Shown: positions 1 to 6,884, counted from the stretch's first letter. The stretch is 10,021 nt of DNA from Halomonas sp. (GCA_003560175.1 PWIZ01000022.1:1-10021); one strand, 5' to 3'. Notes: a model not told the origin generated them from the letters alone. Translations and numbers: made by a program.

Positions 1-2
1 AG

Positions 3-677
3 GATGATGCCCTGGTCGCCTCAGGCATCCGGGCAGGCCTGACCGTTCACGACTTCGTGGTCGACCATGTGGAGACCCTGGCCGAGGCGCGCAGCGCTAT
101 GGAGGCCGTCTCCAGCGACGTCGTGATCCTCGACCGCGGGCTACCGGACGGCGATGGCCTGGCGCTGCTCGAGGAGTGGCGCGCCGCCAGCATCAACACC
201 CCCGTGCTGGTGCTGACCGCTCGTGACACTGTTCCGGATCGCGTGGCAGGCCTGCACGGCGGAGCGGATGACTACCTGACCAAGCCCTTCGACCTTGACG
301 AACTGGTGGCCAGGCTGCAGGCCCTGCTGCGCCGTGCCGCCGGGCGTCCGCGTACCCTGGTCGAGCACGGGCCGCTGTGCTTGGATCCGGTGGCACGGGA
401 GGTGAGCGTGGACGGCCGGCCCGTGGCGCTGTCGCGCCGCGAGCTGGTGCTGCTGGAGACCTTCCTTCAATCGCCGCGCAGCGTACTCTCCGCCGACCAG
501 CTCAAGGACAGCCTTTACGGCATGAACGATGAGGTCGAGAGCAATGCGCTCAACGTGCATATCCATCACCTGCGTCGCAAGCTCGGCAGCCGAGTGATCG
601 AGACCGTGCGCGGGCTGGGCTACCGGCTCGGCAAGACCTCGGCGGTGGTGGTCTCGGCGGACGACGAGGTTCGGTGA
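3..677 (+). CDS. OmpR/PhoB-family response regulator, 5' end outside window
   Basis: This is the DNA-binding half of a two-component system. The reading frame is open from base 3 (starting Asp-Asp-Ala-Leu-Val), upstream of the first in-window start (GTG at 57). The receiver domain's acidic Asp pair is therefore the first thing visible, and only about 6-9 N-terminal residues should be missing. The receiver domain shows the phospho-acceptor Asp in ILDRGLPDGDG (codon 132-134), the Thr in VLTARD and the Lys in LTKPF. After a linker, a winged-helix C-terminal domain ends in HIHHLRRKLG and ETVRGLGYRLG, which is typical of OmpR/QseB-type regulators. The stop overlaps the start of the sensor kinase by one base, so the two are co-translated partners. 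The adjacent tsdBA genes make periplasmic sulfur or thiol redox control a plausible role. The target and signal cannot be read from the sequence. Confidence 0.93.
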   Translation, partial: DDALVASGIRAGLTVHDFVVDHVETLAEARSAMEAVSSDVVILDRGLPDGDGLALLEEWRAASINTPVLVLTARDTVPDRVAGLHGGADDYLTKPFDLDELVARLQALLRRAAGRPRTLVEHGPLCLDPVAREVSVDGRPVALSRRELVLLETFLQSPRSVLSADQLKDSLYGMNDEVESNALNVHIHHLRRKLGSRVIETVRGLGYRLGKTSAVVVSADDEVR

Positions 678-1996
678 TGAGTCTACGTACGCGGCTGCTG
701 CTGACCCTGGGGCTGACCCTGGCGCTGCTCTGGAGCCTGGCCGCGGCCTGGCTGATGCGTGACCTCGAGGAGCAGTTCGTCGCCACCCTCGATCAGCGCC
801 TGGCGCAGTCGGCGCGCATGGTGGCCGGTCTGATGGCCCAGCTTCCCGAGGACGTGTGGCTCCAGGCCGACCGGCGGGCGCTGTCGATTCCGCCCATCGA
901 GGGGCTGGCCTGCCAGGTGCATTCGCCCCGCGGCGAGATCATGGCGCGCACTCACACCGACCTGGAAACCATCCTGGCACCGGGTGAGCGCGGCCATGCC
1001 TACCGCGAGGAGGGCGGGGTTACCTGGCGGGTATTCACCTATGAGCGCGGCGGCCTGACGATCACCACCGCCGATCGCATGGATGAGCGTGACCAGCTGC
1101 TGGCAGGCGTCTTCAGGGCGGCGGTGGTGCCCTTCGCCGTGGCGCTTCTGGGCAGCATGGTGGCGCTCTGGCTGGGCGTGCTGCGCGGTCTGGCACCCCT
1201 TAGCCGCCTGCGCGACTCCCTGGGACGTCGCCATCCGGATGCCCTGGCGCCGGTGGCCACTTACGGGGTGCCGGTGGAGCTGCGTCCGCTGATCGAGACG
1301 CTCAACAGTCTGTTGGCGCGGATCCAGCAGGCCATCGTGCGCGAGCAGCGCTTCACCAGCGATGCCGCCCATGAGCTGAAGACGCCGCTCACCGCCATCA
1401 AGACCCATCTGCAGGTGGCGCGCCGGGTGGAGGGAGACGCTGCCCGTCAGTCGCTGGCCTACGCGGAGGAGGGCGTGGGGCGGCTGGCGCGCATCCTCGA
1501 CCAGCTGCTGATGCTGGCAAGGGTGGAGGGCCGTGTGCTGTTCGAGGACGGCGAGCAGAGCCAAGTGGCCGACGTGGTCGAATTGGCCCTGCGCGATACC
1601 GGGGTGGGGTCGGAGCGCTTCGTTCTTCCCGAGGCGTGGCCCGAGGTGGAGCTGGCGCTGCCGAGGGAGCTGGCCATCACCGCGCTGCGCAATCTGGTCG
1701 ACAACGCCCTGCGACACGGTGGCGAGAGTGAGTCGGTGACCGTGACTGCCCGTCTGGACGAGGCGGCCGGTGAGCTGACCTTCCGGGTGCGTGACCGGGG
1801 GGCGGGGGTGGACGACAGAGCGCTCGCCCAGATGTCCCAGCGTTTCTGGCGAGCCAGCAAGCAGCGTGGCAGCGGCCTGGGGCTGGCCATCGTGATGGCC
1901 ATCGCCGAGCGCTTTGCCGGCCGGCTGGATTTTGCCCGCCCCGATGGGGCCGGGCTGGAGGCTTGCCTGACCTTTCCGGTCAAGGCGGGTCGTTGA
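677..1996 (+). CDS. QseC/PmrB-type sensor histidine kinase
   Basis: Inner-membrane sensor kinase of 439 residues that should phosphorylate the preceding regulator. I chose ATG 677 (TGATG overlap with the upstream stop, GAGG at 666-669 seven bases ahead) over the GTG one codon earlier. Order of parts: membrane segment at about residues 6-27; a periplasmic region of about 115 residues holding a single Cys79; a second membrane segment at about 146-169; a short HAMP-like linker; a HisKA box with phospho-His232 in DAAHELKTPLTA; then a HATPase domain with an N box (LRNLVDNALRHGG, about 338-349), a G1 box (DRGAGVDD, from residue 373) and a G2 box (GSGLGLAIV, from 398). The catalytic core looks intact, with the length and layout usual for QseC/PmrB-like kinases. 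tsdB begins 42 bases downstream on the same strand, suggesting one transcript. The ligand is unknown. Confidence 0.93.
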   Translation: MSLRTRLLLTLGLTLALLWSLAAAWLMRDLEEQFVATLDQRLAQSARMVAGLMAQLPEDVWLQADRRALSIPPIEGLACQVHSPRGEIMARTHTDLETILAPGERGHAYREEGGVTWRVFTYERGGLTITTADRMDERDQLLAGVFRAAVVPFAVALLGSMVALWLGVLRGLAPLSRLRDSLGRRHPDALAPVATYGVPVELRPLIETLNSLLARIQQAIVREQRFTSDAAHELKTPLTAIKTHLQVARRVEGDAARQSLAYAEEGVGRLARILDQLLMLARVEGRVLFEDGEQSQVADVVELALRDTGVGSERFVLPEAWPEVELALPRELAITALRNLVDNALRHGGESESVTVTARLDEAAGELTFRVRDRGAGVDDRALAQMSQRFWRASKQRGSGLGLAIVMAIAERFAGRLDFARPDGAGLEACLTFPVKAGR

Positions 1997-2038
1997 ACTG
2001 CCCTTAAAAGGGTCGATGACATATAAAGGGGAAGCCAC

Positions 2039-2689
2039 ATGACCAGCAAGAGGATCTCGGGCGGGCTCGGCCTGCTGCTGGGCGTCGGCCTGGCCGCCGG
2101 TCAGGCCATGGCGCTGGAAGGCGACGCTGAGCGCGGCCAGGCGGCCGCAGGAACCTGCGTGGCCTGCCACCAGGCCGACGGTAGCGGCATGAACGTGCCC
2201 GGCGGGGAGTCCTGGCCGCGCCTGGCCGGGATGGACGCCGACTACATCGCCAAGCAGCTGCACGACTTCAAGGAGGGGCGCCGCCACAATGCCAGCATGC
2301 TTGCCTTCGCCAATATGCTCGACGACCAGCAGATCGTCGACGTGGCGGTCTACTACAGCCAGATGCCGGTGACTGCCGCCCAGGGCGGCGATGTCGATGA
2401 TGACCTGCTGGCCCGCGGCGAACAGCTCGCCCTGCGCGGCGACTGGGACGAGTACATCGTCTCCTGCAAGAGCTGCCACGGCCCGCGCAACGAGGGCGCC
2501 GGCAGCCATTTTCCAGGCATCAGCAGTCAGCACGCCGGCTACATCGAGAGCCAGCTGCGGGCCTGGCAGGCTGACGAGCGCAGCAACGACCCGCAGAACC
2601 TGATGGGGGCCGTGGCCAAGCGCATGAGCGACGAGGACATTCGCGCCGTTTCCGCCTGGCTGGCCAGCCAGTCCGTGGCGTCCGAGTAA
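2039..2689 (+). CDS. tsdB: TsdB-like dihaem cytochrome c4 (electron partner of TsdA)
   Basis: Periplasmic dihaem c-type cytochrome of 216 residues. It has a Sec signal peptide (Lys/Arg start, hydrophobic core at about 9-20, probable cleavage after Ala25 in GQAMA). The two halves are similar, each with a haem-binding motif: CVACH at 40-44 and CKSCH at 143-147. Candidate distal Met ligands are Met87 or Met93 in the first half and Met189 or Met196 in the second. This two-domain layout and size match cytochrome c4. Its position directly before tsdA (12 bases apart) is the known arrangement for TsdB, which accepts electrons from TsdA and passes them to the respiratory chain. The start has a strong site, AAGGGGAAG at 2026-2034. 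The family call is firm. The TsdB role rests on context and would weaken if the neighbour were not TsdA. Confidence 0.87.
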   Translation: MTSKRISGGLGLLLGVGLAAGQAMALEGDAERGQAAAGTCVACHQADGSGMNVPGGESWPRLAGMDADYIAKQLHDFKEGRRHNASMLAFANMLDDQQIVDVAVYYSQMPVTAAQGGDVDDDLLARGEQLALRGDWDEYIVSCKSCHGPRNEGAGSHFPGISSQHAGYIESQLRAWQADERSNDPQNLMGAVAKRMSDEDIRAVSAWLASQSVASE

Positions 2690-2701
2690 GGGGAGCAGAT
2701 C

Positions 2702-3748
2702 ATGAAGCAACACAGGACAATCCTGGGCAGGACCACCCTGGCCTTGACCAGCGCCACCCTGGTCGCCGGCGTCAGCCTGGCCGTCAGCGCCGAAACTCTG
2801 CACCCGGCGGTCGAGACGCTGGTGGGGTTGGGTTACCCGGCGCCTCAGGAGGGCGAGCTGGTCCATATTCCGCCCACCATGGCGGATCTCGAGGCCTCCG
2901 ACCTGCACCCGGAGACCAAGCAGGTCATCCGTCGCGGCTATGACCTTTTCACCAACACCCAGCAGCTGCGCGGCGAGAATGTCTACAACGACATGAACTG
3001 CTCGAGCTGCCACCTGGGAGAGGGTCGCCAGCCGTTCAGTGCGCCGGTGTGGGCCGCGGCTGTCACCCTGCCCAACTACCGCGGCAAGAACGACCACGTC
3101 AACAACCTGGAGGAGCGCATCGCCGGCTGCTTCGCCTACTCCATGAACGGTACGCCGCCGGAGTACGGCAGCGACGACATGCTGGCACTGACCGCCTACC
3201 ACCAGTGGCTGGCCAAGGGCGCCCCCGTGTACCCCGACCAGCCCATCTACGGTCGCGGTTTCCCGCCCCCCGAGCGTCCAGACGAGCTGAGCTACGAGAG
3301 CGGCGAGGCGCTCTATGTGGAGAACTGCGCCATCTGCCACAGCGAGGATGGCGCGGGGCTCTATCAGGATGGTGAATATATCTTCCCACCGCCCTGGGGG
3401 GATGGCTCCAACAACTGGGGGGCCGGCCTGGTGCGTGTCTTCACCGCCGCCGGTTTCATCAAGAACAACATGCCGCTTGGCCAGCCGATGTCGCTCTCCG
3501 ACCAGGAGGCCTGGGACATCGCCTACTACATGAGCAGTCAGGAGCGCCCCCAGGATCCGCGCTATACCGGCGATGTGGCTGAGACCCTGGAGCGCTTCGG
3601 CCCGACCTTCCACCGCCACTCCCGCTACGGCCAGGAGGGGCCGGACGGCGAGGTCCTCGCCGACCACGCCAACTGGGGCGAGAAGGGCGACGAGGTCAAG
3701 CCGTGGAACGTCGGCCAGCCGCGCTTCGAGGAGCTGAAAGCCCAGTAG
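2702..3748 (+). CDS. tsdA: Thiosulfate dehydrogenase / tetrathionate reductase TsdA
   Basis: Periplasmic dihaem cytochrome of 348 residues that interconverts two thiosulfates and tetrathionate plus two electrons. A signal peptide is visible, with probable cleavage after Ala30 (LAVSA|ET). Haem 1 is bound by CSSCH (100-104) and haem 2 by CAICH (209-213). TsdA hallmarks are present: SAPVWAAAVTLPNYRGKN after haem 1; GCFAYSMNG, with Cys143 as the expected unusual Cys ligand of the active-site haem; GRGFPPP; and FPPPWGDGSNNWGAGL followed by FIKNNMP, where Met257 is the expected haem 2 ligand. The residue before that Met is Asn256, not the Lys known from Allochromatium TsdA. The start has AGGGGAG six bases upstream, 12 bases after tsdB. 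The stop codon lies inside a REP-like repeat. A generic dihaem cytochrome c is the only alternative, and the Cys-ligand motif argues against it. Confidence 0.92.
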   Translation: MKQHRTILGRTTLALTSATLVAGVSLAVSAETLHPAVETLVGLGYPAPQEGELVHIPPTMADLEASDLHPETKQVIRRGYDLFTNTQQLRGENVYNDMNCSSCHLGEGRQPFSAPVWAAAVTLPNYRGKNDHVNNLEERIAGCFAYSMNGTPPEYGSDDMLALTAYHQWLAKGAPVYPDQPIYGRGFPPPERPDELSYESGEALYVENCAICHSEDGAGLYQDGEYIFPPPWGDGSNNWGAGLVRVFTAAGFIKNNMPLGQPMSLSDQEAWDIAYYMSSQERPQDPRYTGDVAETLERFGPTFHRHSRYGQEGPDGEVLADHANWGEKGDEVKPWNVGQPRFEELKAQ

Positions 3749-3866
3749 GAGCGCGATTTATCGCGCGAATGGCGCCGGAGGCGCCCCCGGCGGGGTTGCT
3801 TGCGTTACACAACGCCGCCCAGGAGCCCTTCGGTCTCCCTTCGCCGGGAGGAGCCCAGCTCCTACA
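3744..3866. repeat. REPIN-like inverted pair of REP palindromes
   Basis: Two 26-base arms in opposite orientation bracket a 70-base spacer. The left arm (about 3744-3769) begins GTAGGAGC and holds the hairpin GCGCGAT-TT-ATCGCGC (3751-3766). Bases 3745-3768 repeat exactly at 6886-6909. The right arm (3841-3866), read on the minus strand, begins TGTAGGAGC and ends GGCGA. Its stem differs in sequence but still folds (about 6 bp with one G-T pair, 5-base loop). The spacer also holds GGCGCC-GGA-GGCGCC near 3771-3785. The left arm contains the tsdA stop codon. Arm length and end sequences match the element at 6885-6950, so they belong to one family. No open frame here looks like a gene. Confidence 0.75.
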
Positions 3867-3881
3867 AGTCAGTCAAGGACC

Positions 3882-3917
3882 AAAAAAGCGCCCCGCCCGG
3901 TCAACCCGGGCGGGGCG
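3882..3917 (-). terminator. Rho-independent terminator of dsbG
   Basis: A perfect 12-bp GC-rich stem (CGCCCCGCCCGG at 3889-3900 pairing with 3906-3917) closes a 5-base loop. On the minus strand it is followed, after one base, by six T residues (complement of A 3882-3887). It lies 28 bases beyond the dsbG stop, as expected for its terminator. On the plus strand the stem is followed by a weaker T-rich run (3918-3929), so it may also stop readthrough from tsdA. Confidence 0.9.
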
Positions 3918-3945
3918 TCTCTTATTCGGGGCCGGCTGGTGCCGC

Positions 3946-4731
3946 TCAGGGGGCCTCGCCGCCCATGACCTCGATCATCCGTTCGGCGCTTGGCAGCCCC
4001 TGAACGCGGTCGACCCGCTCGCCGTCGCGGAACAGCGTGGAGGGAGTCGCGATCATGCCCAGCTCCTCGAACAGCTGATTATTGGCGTAGACCTGCTCCT
4101 CGATCTCGCGTGTCTGGGCGGTGGGAGCGGCCTCTTCGTCTCCGTCGCTGTGAGCGTGCAGCGCCGCGGTCGGGTCCTCGGCGGCGAGCAGGGTCGCGGC
4201 CTTGGCCGGGCTGTTGGAGGCGAGAATGCCCACCATGATATGGCGCAGTTGGACCTCGCCGGCCTCCACCCAGGGGCGTGCCGCTTGCCAGAACTGCCGG
4301 CAGTAGGGGCAGTTGGCGTCGGTGAAGGTATAGATCACTCGCGGCGCGTCGGCGTCGCCGTCCTGGATCCAGTGGCTCTGCTCCAGGCGCTCCCACACCT
4401 CGGCGTACTGGGCGGCGCGCACGTGCTCGTCCAGGGCGGCGTCGGAGAGGTCGTTGCCCTCGGCATCCACCAGGGTGCCGACGATGGCGTGCTCACCGTC
4501 CGGCGTCAGATAGATGGCTACCTCGCCGCTGGCGTAGCTGGCGGCATAGCCGGTCAGACCGCCAGGCGCCTCGAACTCGGCGTGAATCTGCAGCCCCTGA
4601 GCGCTGAGCGCCTGGACCGGTGCGGGCCAGTGCTCATCGGCCAGGGCCAGGCTCGGGATGGCCGCGGCCAGCGCCAGGGCGCCGGCGGGAATCAGGAAAT
4701 GGGGGAGTCGCATGGTCGGGATTTTTCTCAT
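3946..4731 (-). CDS. dsbG: Thiol:disulfide interchange protein DsbG
   Basis: Periplasmic disulfide isomerase/reductase of 261 residues. In known DsbG this dimeric thioredoxin-fold protein protects single cysteines from over-oxidation and is kept reduced by DsbD. A signal peptide runs to about Ala31 (SLALA|DEHW). The N-terminal dimerisation region carries WPAPVQAL, EAPGGLTGY and IYLTPDGEHAI, close to E. coli DsbG as I remember it. The catalytic domain has TDANCPYCRQFW with Cys141/Cys144, then ARPWVEAGEVQLRHIMVGI, and the cis-Pro loop ATPST (Pro230). These are the only two cysteines, as expected. CPYC and the long N-terminal domain favour DsbG over DsbC (CGYC). Start ATG 4731 has only a weak ribosome site (GGAA 13 bases upstream); ATG 4713 is the alternative and keeps the signal peptide. 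It lies 50 bases after the TlpA-like gene on the same strand. Confidence 0.92.
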   Translation of the reverse strand: MRKIPTMRLPHFLIPAGALALAAAIPSLALADEHWPAPVQALSAQGLQIHAEFEAPGGLTGYAASYASGEVAIYLTPDGEHAIVGTLVDAEGNDLSDAALDEHVRAAQYAEVWERLEQSHWIQDGDADAPRVIYTFTDANCPYCRQFWQAARPWVEAGEVQLRHIMVGILASNSPAKAATLLAAEDPTAALHAHSDGDEEAAPTAQTREIEEQVYANNQLFEELGMIATPSTLFRDGERVDRVQGLPSAERMIEVMGGEAP

Positions 4732-4781
4732 GGTGACTGGTTCCGAGTGTCGCAGCCTGCCATAGCCTGGCAGGCAACGGA

Positions 4782-5603
4782 TCAGCGCAGGCGGTCCAAA
4801 CCGCGCTGCAGGGTGGCGCGTGACAGTTCGCCGAAGTGGGTGTCCACCAAGTTACCCTCTGCGTTGTAGTAGAGGGTGGTCGGCATGGCCATGGCGCCGG
4901 TGGCGTCGCCCAGGGCGTTGTGGGCATCGAGCACCACGTTTTCCAGGGTCAAGGACTCGTGATCGAGGAAGCGGTTCACCAGGGCGACGTCTTCGCCCTG
5001 GTTGACGAACACGAAGGTGATGTCGCGCTCCTCCTGCTGGGCCTGCTCGAATACCGGCATCTCACGGCGGCAGGGCGGGCACCAGGTGGCCCACAGGTTG
5101 ACGACCATGGGCTGTGCGTCGCGCGCGGCCAGGGCCGGCAGGTCTACGGGCTCGCCCGCGAGAGTGGCGAGGGGGATATCCGGCATGGGGCGGCTCTGGC
5201 TCTCGAGCAGCATCAGGGGGCCAGCGGTGAGCCCCCAGGTAATAGCGCCGGCGAGCAGGGCGCCAGCCAGCGCCGTGCGCTGGGCCGGCGCCTTCCACAG
5301 GCGCCAGGCGGCGTAGCCCAGACCCGCCAGCAGGCCACCCAGCGGGTCGAAGCCGCCGTCGCGGATGTCCAGCAGGGAGAGCGGGCCGTCGTAGCTGCCC
5401 CAGTAGCGCGCCACGAACAGCAGGCGGGCGCCGACCAGGGCGACCAGCAGCAGGGTGAAGAGCGTGTCGGCGGTGGGTGTTCGGTGGCGTCGCCCGATCA
5501 GCGCCCCGGCGAGCAGGGCGATGCCGAAGGCCAGGATGATCAGCAGCTGGCCGATAGAAAAGCCCAGCGGGCCGACCGCGATGCTCTGGTTCAGTCCGTA
5601 CAT
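4782..5603 (-). CDS. Membrane-anchored TlpA-type thioredoxin with Lgt-like N-terminal membrane domain
   Basis: Protein of 273 residues in two parts. Residues 1 to about 133 form three or four membrane segments (about 17-36, 47-65, 86-100, 111-132) resembling part of prolipoprotein diacylglyceryl transferase: GARLLFVARYW, then a GGF-x-PLGGLLAG stretch (83-94). The Lgt catalytic His-Gly is replaced by Pro-Leu, so transferase activity is unlikely. Residues about 140-273 form a periplasmic TlpA/ResA-type thioredoxin fold: VVNLWATWCPPCRREMP with Cys175/Cys178, and cis-Pro241 in AMPTTLYY. These are the only cysteines, so the membrane part cannot relay electrons itself; a DsbD/CcdA partner would be needed. 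Start ATG 5603 has GGAG seven bases upstream. It is probably co-transcribed with dsbG. Likely role: delivering reducing power to DsbG or to copper or cytochrome assembly factors (inference). Confidence 0.88.
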   Translation of the reverse strand: MYGLNQSIAVGPLGFSIGQLLIILAFGIALLAGALIGRRHRTPTADTLFTLLLVALVGARLLFVARYWGSYDGPLSLLDIRDGGFDPLGGLLAGLGYAAWRLWKAPAQRTALAGALLAGAITWGLTAGPLMLLESQSRPMPDIPLATLAGEPVDLPALAARDAQPMVVNLWATWCPPCRREMPVFEQAQQEERDITFVFVNQGEDVALVNRFLDHESLTLENVVLDAHNALGDATGAMAMPTTLYYNAEGNLVDTHFGELSRATLQRGLDRLR

Positions 5604-5805
5604 GGGGGTACTCCGTGTGGATCGAGGTGTCCGGGTGGTGGCAGCGTCGCCGGGAGTGAGGGTGGCAGTCGTGGATTAGCGGGGTATTATCCTTCATGCC
5701 GCAGCGGCGGCGTGGGGCGTTATGTCGCAAGGTCGTTCCACCCGCTGGAAAGTAGGATAGCGAGACGCTCTCACCTGCCACTCTTTTCTATAAGGAACCT
5801 CTCCC
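5604..5805. promoter_or_regulatory. Divergent intergenic region (thioredoxin gene / copper chaperone gene)
   Basis: These 202 bases separate two divergent genes and must hold promoters for both. The best -10-like match is GATAAT on the minus strand (5691-5686), but no matching -35 lies 16-18 bases upstream. On the plus strand no good promoter pair is visible; TATAAG at 5789-5794 overlaps the ribosome site AAGGA (5792-5796) of the downstream gene and is too close to be a -10. No operator palindrome stands out, and I see no small gene with a convincing start. Confidence 0.35.
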
Positions 5806-6300
5806 ATGGCTCATTTCGCCCTGTCTTCCCTTCGCTGTGCCCTTGCCGGTATGGCACTGGCGCTGGCCAGCCAGAGTGTGCTGGCTCAGCCTCTGTCGGT
5901 CGAGAGCGCCCAGGTGCGAGCCGTGCCGCCGGTCTCCACCACCACGGCGGCTTTTATGGTGCTGCATAACCAGGGCGATAGCGACCTGGCGCTGGTCGAT
6001 GCACAGTCGCCTGCTGCCGAGATCACCGAGCTGCACAACCATATCGACGTGGATGGGGTCATGCAGATGCGCCAGGTGCCGGAGATCCGGGTCCCCGCCG
6101 GCGGCAGCGCCAAACTGGCCCCGGGCGGTCTGCACCTGATGCTGATCGACCTGGTGGCGCCGCTCCACGAAGGTGACGAGGTCGAGATCACCCTGGTGCT
6201 CGACAGCGGCGAGCGAATGACTCTCGCCGTGCCGGTGCGGCGCATCGAGGTGATGGGCGGTGACATGTCCGGCCATGGTGGCGGTCACCAGGGGCACTGA
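5806..6300 (+). CDS. PCu(A)C-family periplasmic copper chaperone with His/Met-rich tail
   Basis: Protein of 164 residues with a signal peptide (probable cleavage after Ala27, SVLA|QPL). The mature domain carries the exact PCu(A)C copper(I) motif H-X10-M-X21-H-X-M: His77, Met88, His110, Met112, within [15 protein letters not shown] and PGGLHLML. Family members bind Cu(I) in the periplasm and pass it to the CuA site of cytochrome oxidase, often with Sco or a TlpA-type thioredoxin. A second metal-binding candidate is the C-terminal tail with Met150, Met154, His157, His161 and His164. AAGGA at 5792-5796 lies nine bases before ATG 5806. The gene is divergent from the TlpA-type gene, which fits a shared role in oxidase or copper-site assembly (inference). 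The family call is secure; the oxidase target is not visible here. Confidence 0.93.
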   Translation: MAHFALSSLRCALAGMALALASQSVLAQPLSVESAQVRAVPPVSTTTAAFMVLHNQGDSDLALVDAQSPAAEITELHNHIDVDGVMQMRQVPEIRVPAGGSAKLAPGGLHLMLIDLVAPLHEGDEVEITLVLDSGERMTLAVPVRRIEVMGGDMSGHGGGHQGH

Positions 6301-6332
6301 GAGCTACGCTGGGCGGGGACGGTCGCAGTCGA

Positions 6333-6338
6333 TACAAT
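6333..6338 (+). promoter_or_regulatory. Possible -10 box of nrdR
   Basis: TACAAT matches the sigma-70 -10 consensus at five of six bases and lies 39 bases before the nrdR start, in the only gap between the copper chaperone gene and nrdR. The expected -35 position (about 6309-6315) is GC-rich and poor, so this would be a weak or activator-dependent promoter. nrdR may also be read from the upstream gene. Confidence 0.35.
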
Positions 6339-6376
6339 ACGTTCACGTCTTACTCCCTCCAGCCCGGAACCCAGCC

Positions 6377-6859
6377 ATGCACTGCCCCTTTTGCGGTACC
6401 CATGACACCAAGGTCACCGACTCGCGGCTGGTCGCCGAGGGGGATCAGGTGCGTCGTCGCCGCCAGTGTGTGGCCTGCGGTGAACGCTTCACCACCTACG
6501 AGACCGCCGAGCTGGTGATGCCCCGGGTGATAAAGGGTGACGGCTCCCGTGAATCCTTCGACGAGCAGAAGCTTCGCGCCGGCATGCTGCGTGCGCTGGA
6601 GAAGCGCCCGGTGAGTGCCGAATCCATCGAGGCGGCGGTGCAGCGCATCCGCCAGACTCTGCGGGCCCGTGGCGAGCGCGAGATCCACGCCCGCGATATC
6701 GGCGAGCAGGTGATGCTGGCCCTCAAGCGTCTCGATCAGGTCGCCTACATTCGCTTCGCCTCGGTCTACCGAAGTTTCCAAGATATCGACGAGTTCCGCG
6801 CCGAGATCGACCGTCTGGCTCAGGAACCCACCTTCGGCCCCGACGAGCCGCGCGGCTAG
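6377..6859 (+). CDS. nrdR: Transcriptional repressor NrdR
   Basis: Zinc-ribbon/ATP-cone repressor of 160 residues that controls ribonucleotide reductase genes by sensing ATP/dATP through its ATP cone. The start is the ATG at 6377, giving MHCPFCG, the near-invariant N terminus of the family. The frame stays open to 6260, but that extension overlaps the upstream gene. The zinc ribbon uses Cys3, Cys6, Cys31 and Cys34 (CPFC and CVAC) with RRRRQC between. The ATP cone spans about residues 49-139, from [19 protein letters not shown] through [13 protein letters not shown]. Length is normal (about 150-170). The ribosome site is weak (GGAA at 6366-6369). nrdR followed by rib genes is a common order in gammaproteobacteria. 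No NrdR box is evident in this window, so its targets lie elsewhere. Confidence 0.97.
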   Translation: MHCPFCGTHDTKVTDSRLVAEGDQVRRRRQCVACGERFTTYETAELVMPRVIKGDGSRESFDEQKLRAGMLRALEKRPVSAESIEAAVQRIRQTLRARGEREIHARDIGEQVMLALKRLDQVAYIRFASVYRSFQDIDEFRAEIDRLAQEPTFGPDEPRG

Positions 6860-6884
6860 GTGTCGCATAGAAGGCGAATACCCC

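Noticed and set aside
2001..2012. Inverted repeat CCCTT-AA-AAGGG between the kinase gene and tsdB
   Set aside because: Only a 5-bp stem with a 2-base loop and no T-run; too weak for a terminator, and no known operator matches it.
2022..2027. TATAAA as a -10 promoter box for tsdB
   Set aside because: It overlaps the ribosome site and ends 11 bases before the start codon, leaving no room for a normal leader. Readthrough from the kinase gene is simpler.
683..3667. A 994-residue open frame on the minus strand
   Set aside because: It runs antisense through the histidine kinase and both cytochromes, which have clear family motifs. Its product is rich in Gly, His, Gln and Arg without domains. Long antisense frames are expected in GC-rich coding DNA.
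3703..4869. A 388-residue plus-strand open frame over the dsbG region
   Set aside because: It begins inside tsdA, crosses the repeat and terminator, and mirrors dsbG. No recognisable motif; dsbG on the minus strand explains the coding signal.
4836..5969. A 377-residue plus-strand open frame
   Set aside because: Antisense to the TlpA-type gene, then crosses the intergenic region into the copper chaperone in the wrong frame. The product is low-complexity Gly/Gln/Arg.
6260..6376. N-terminal extension of NrdR from ATG 6260
   Set aside because: It overlaps the upstream copper chaperone gene by 41 bases, and the family starts at the Met directly before HCPFC.
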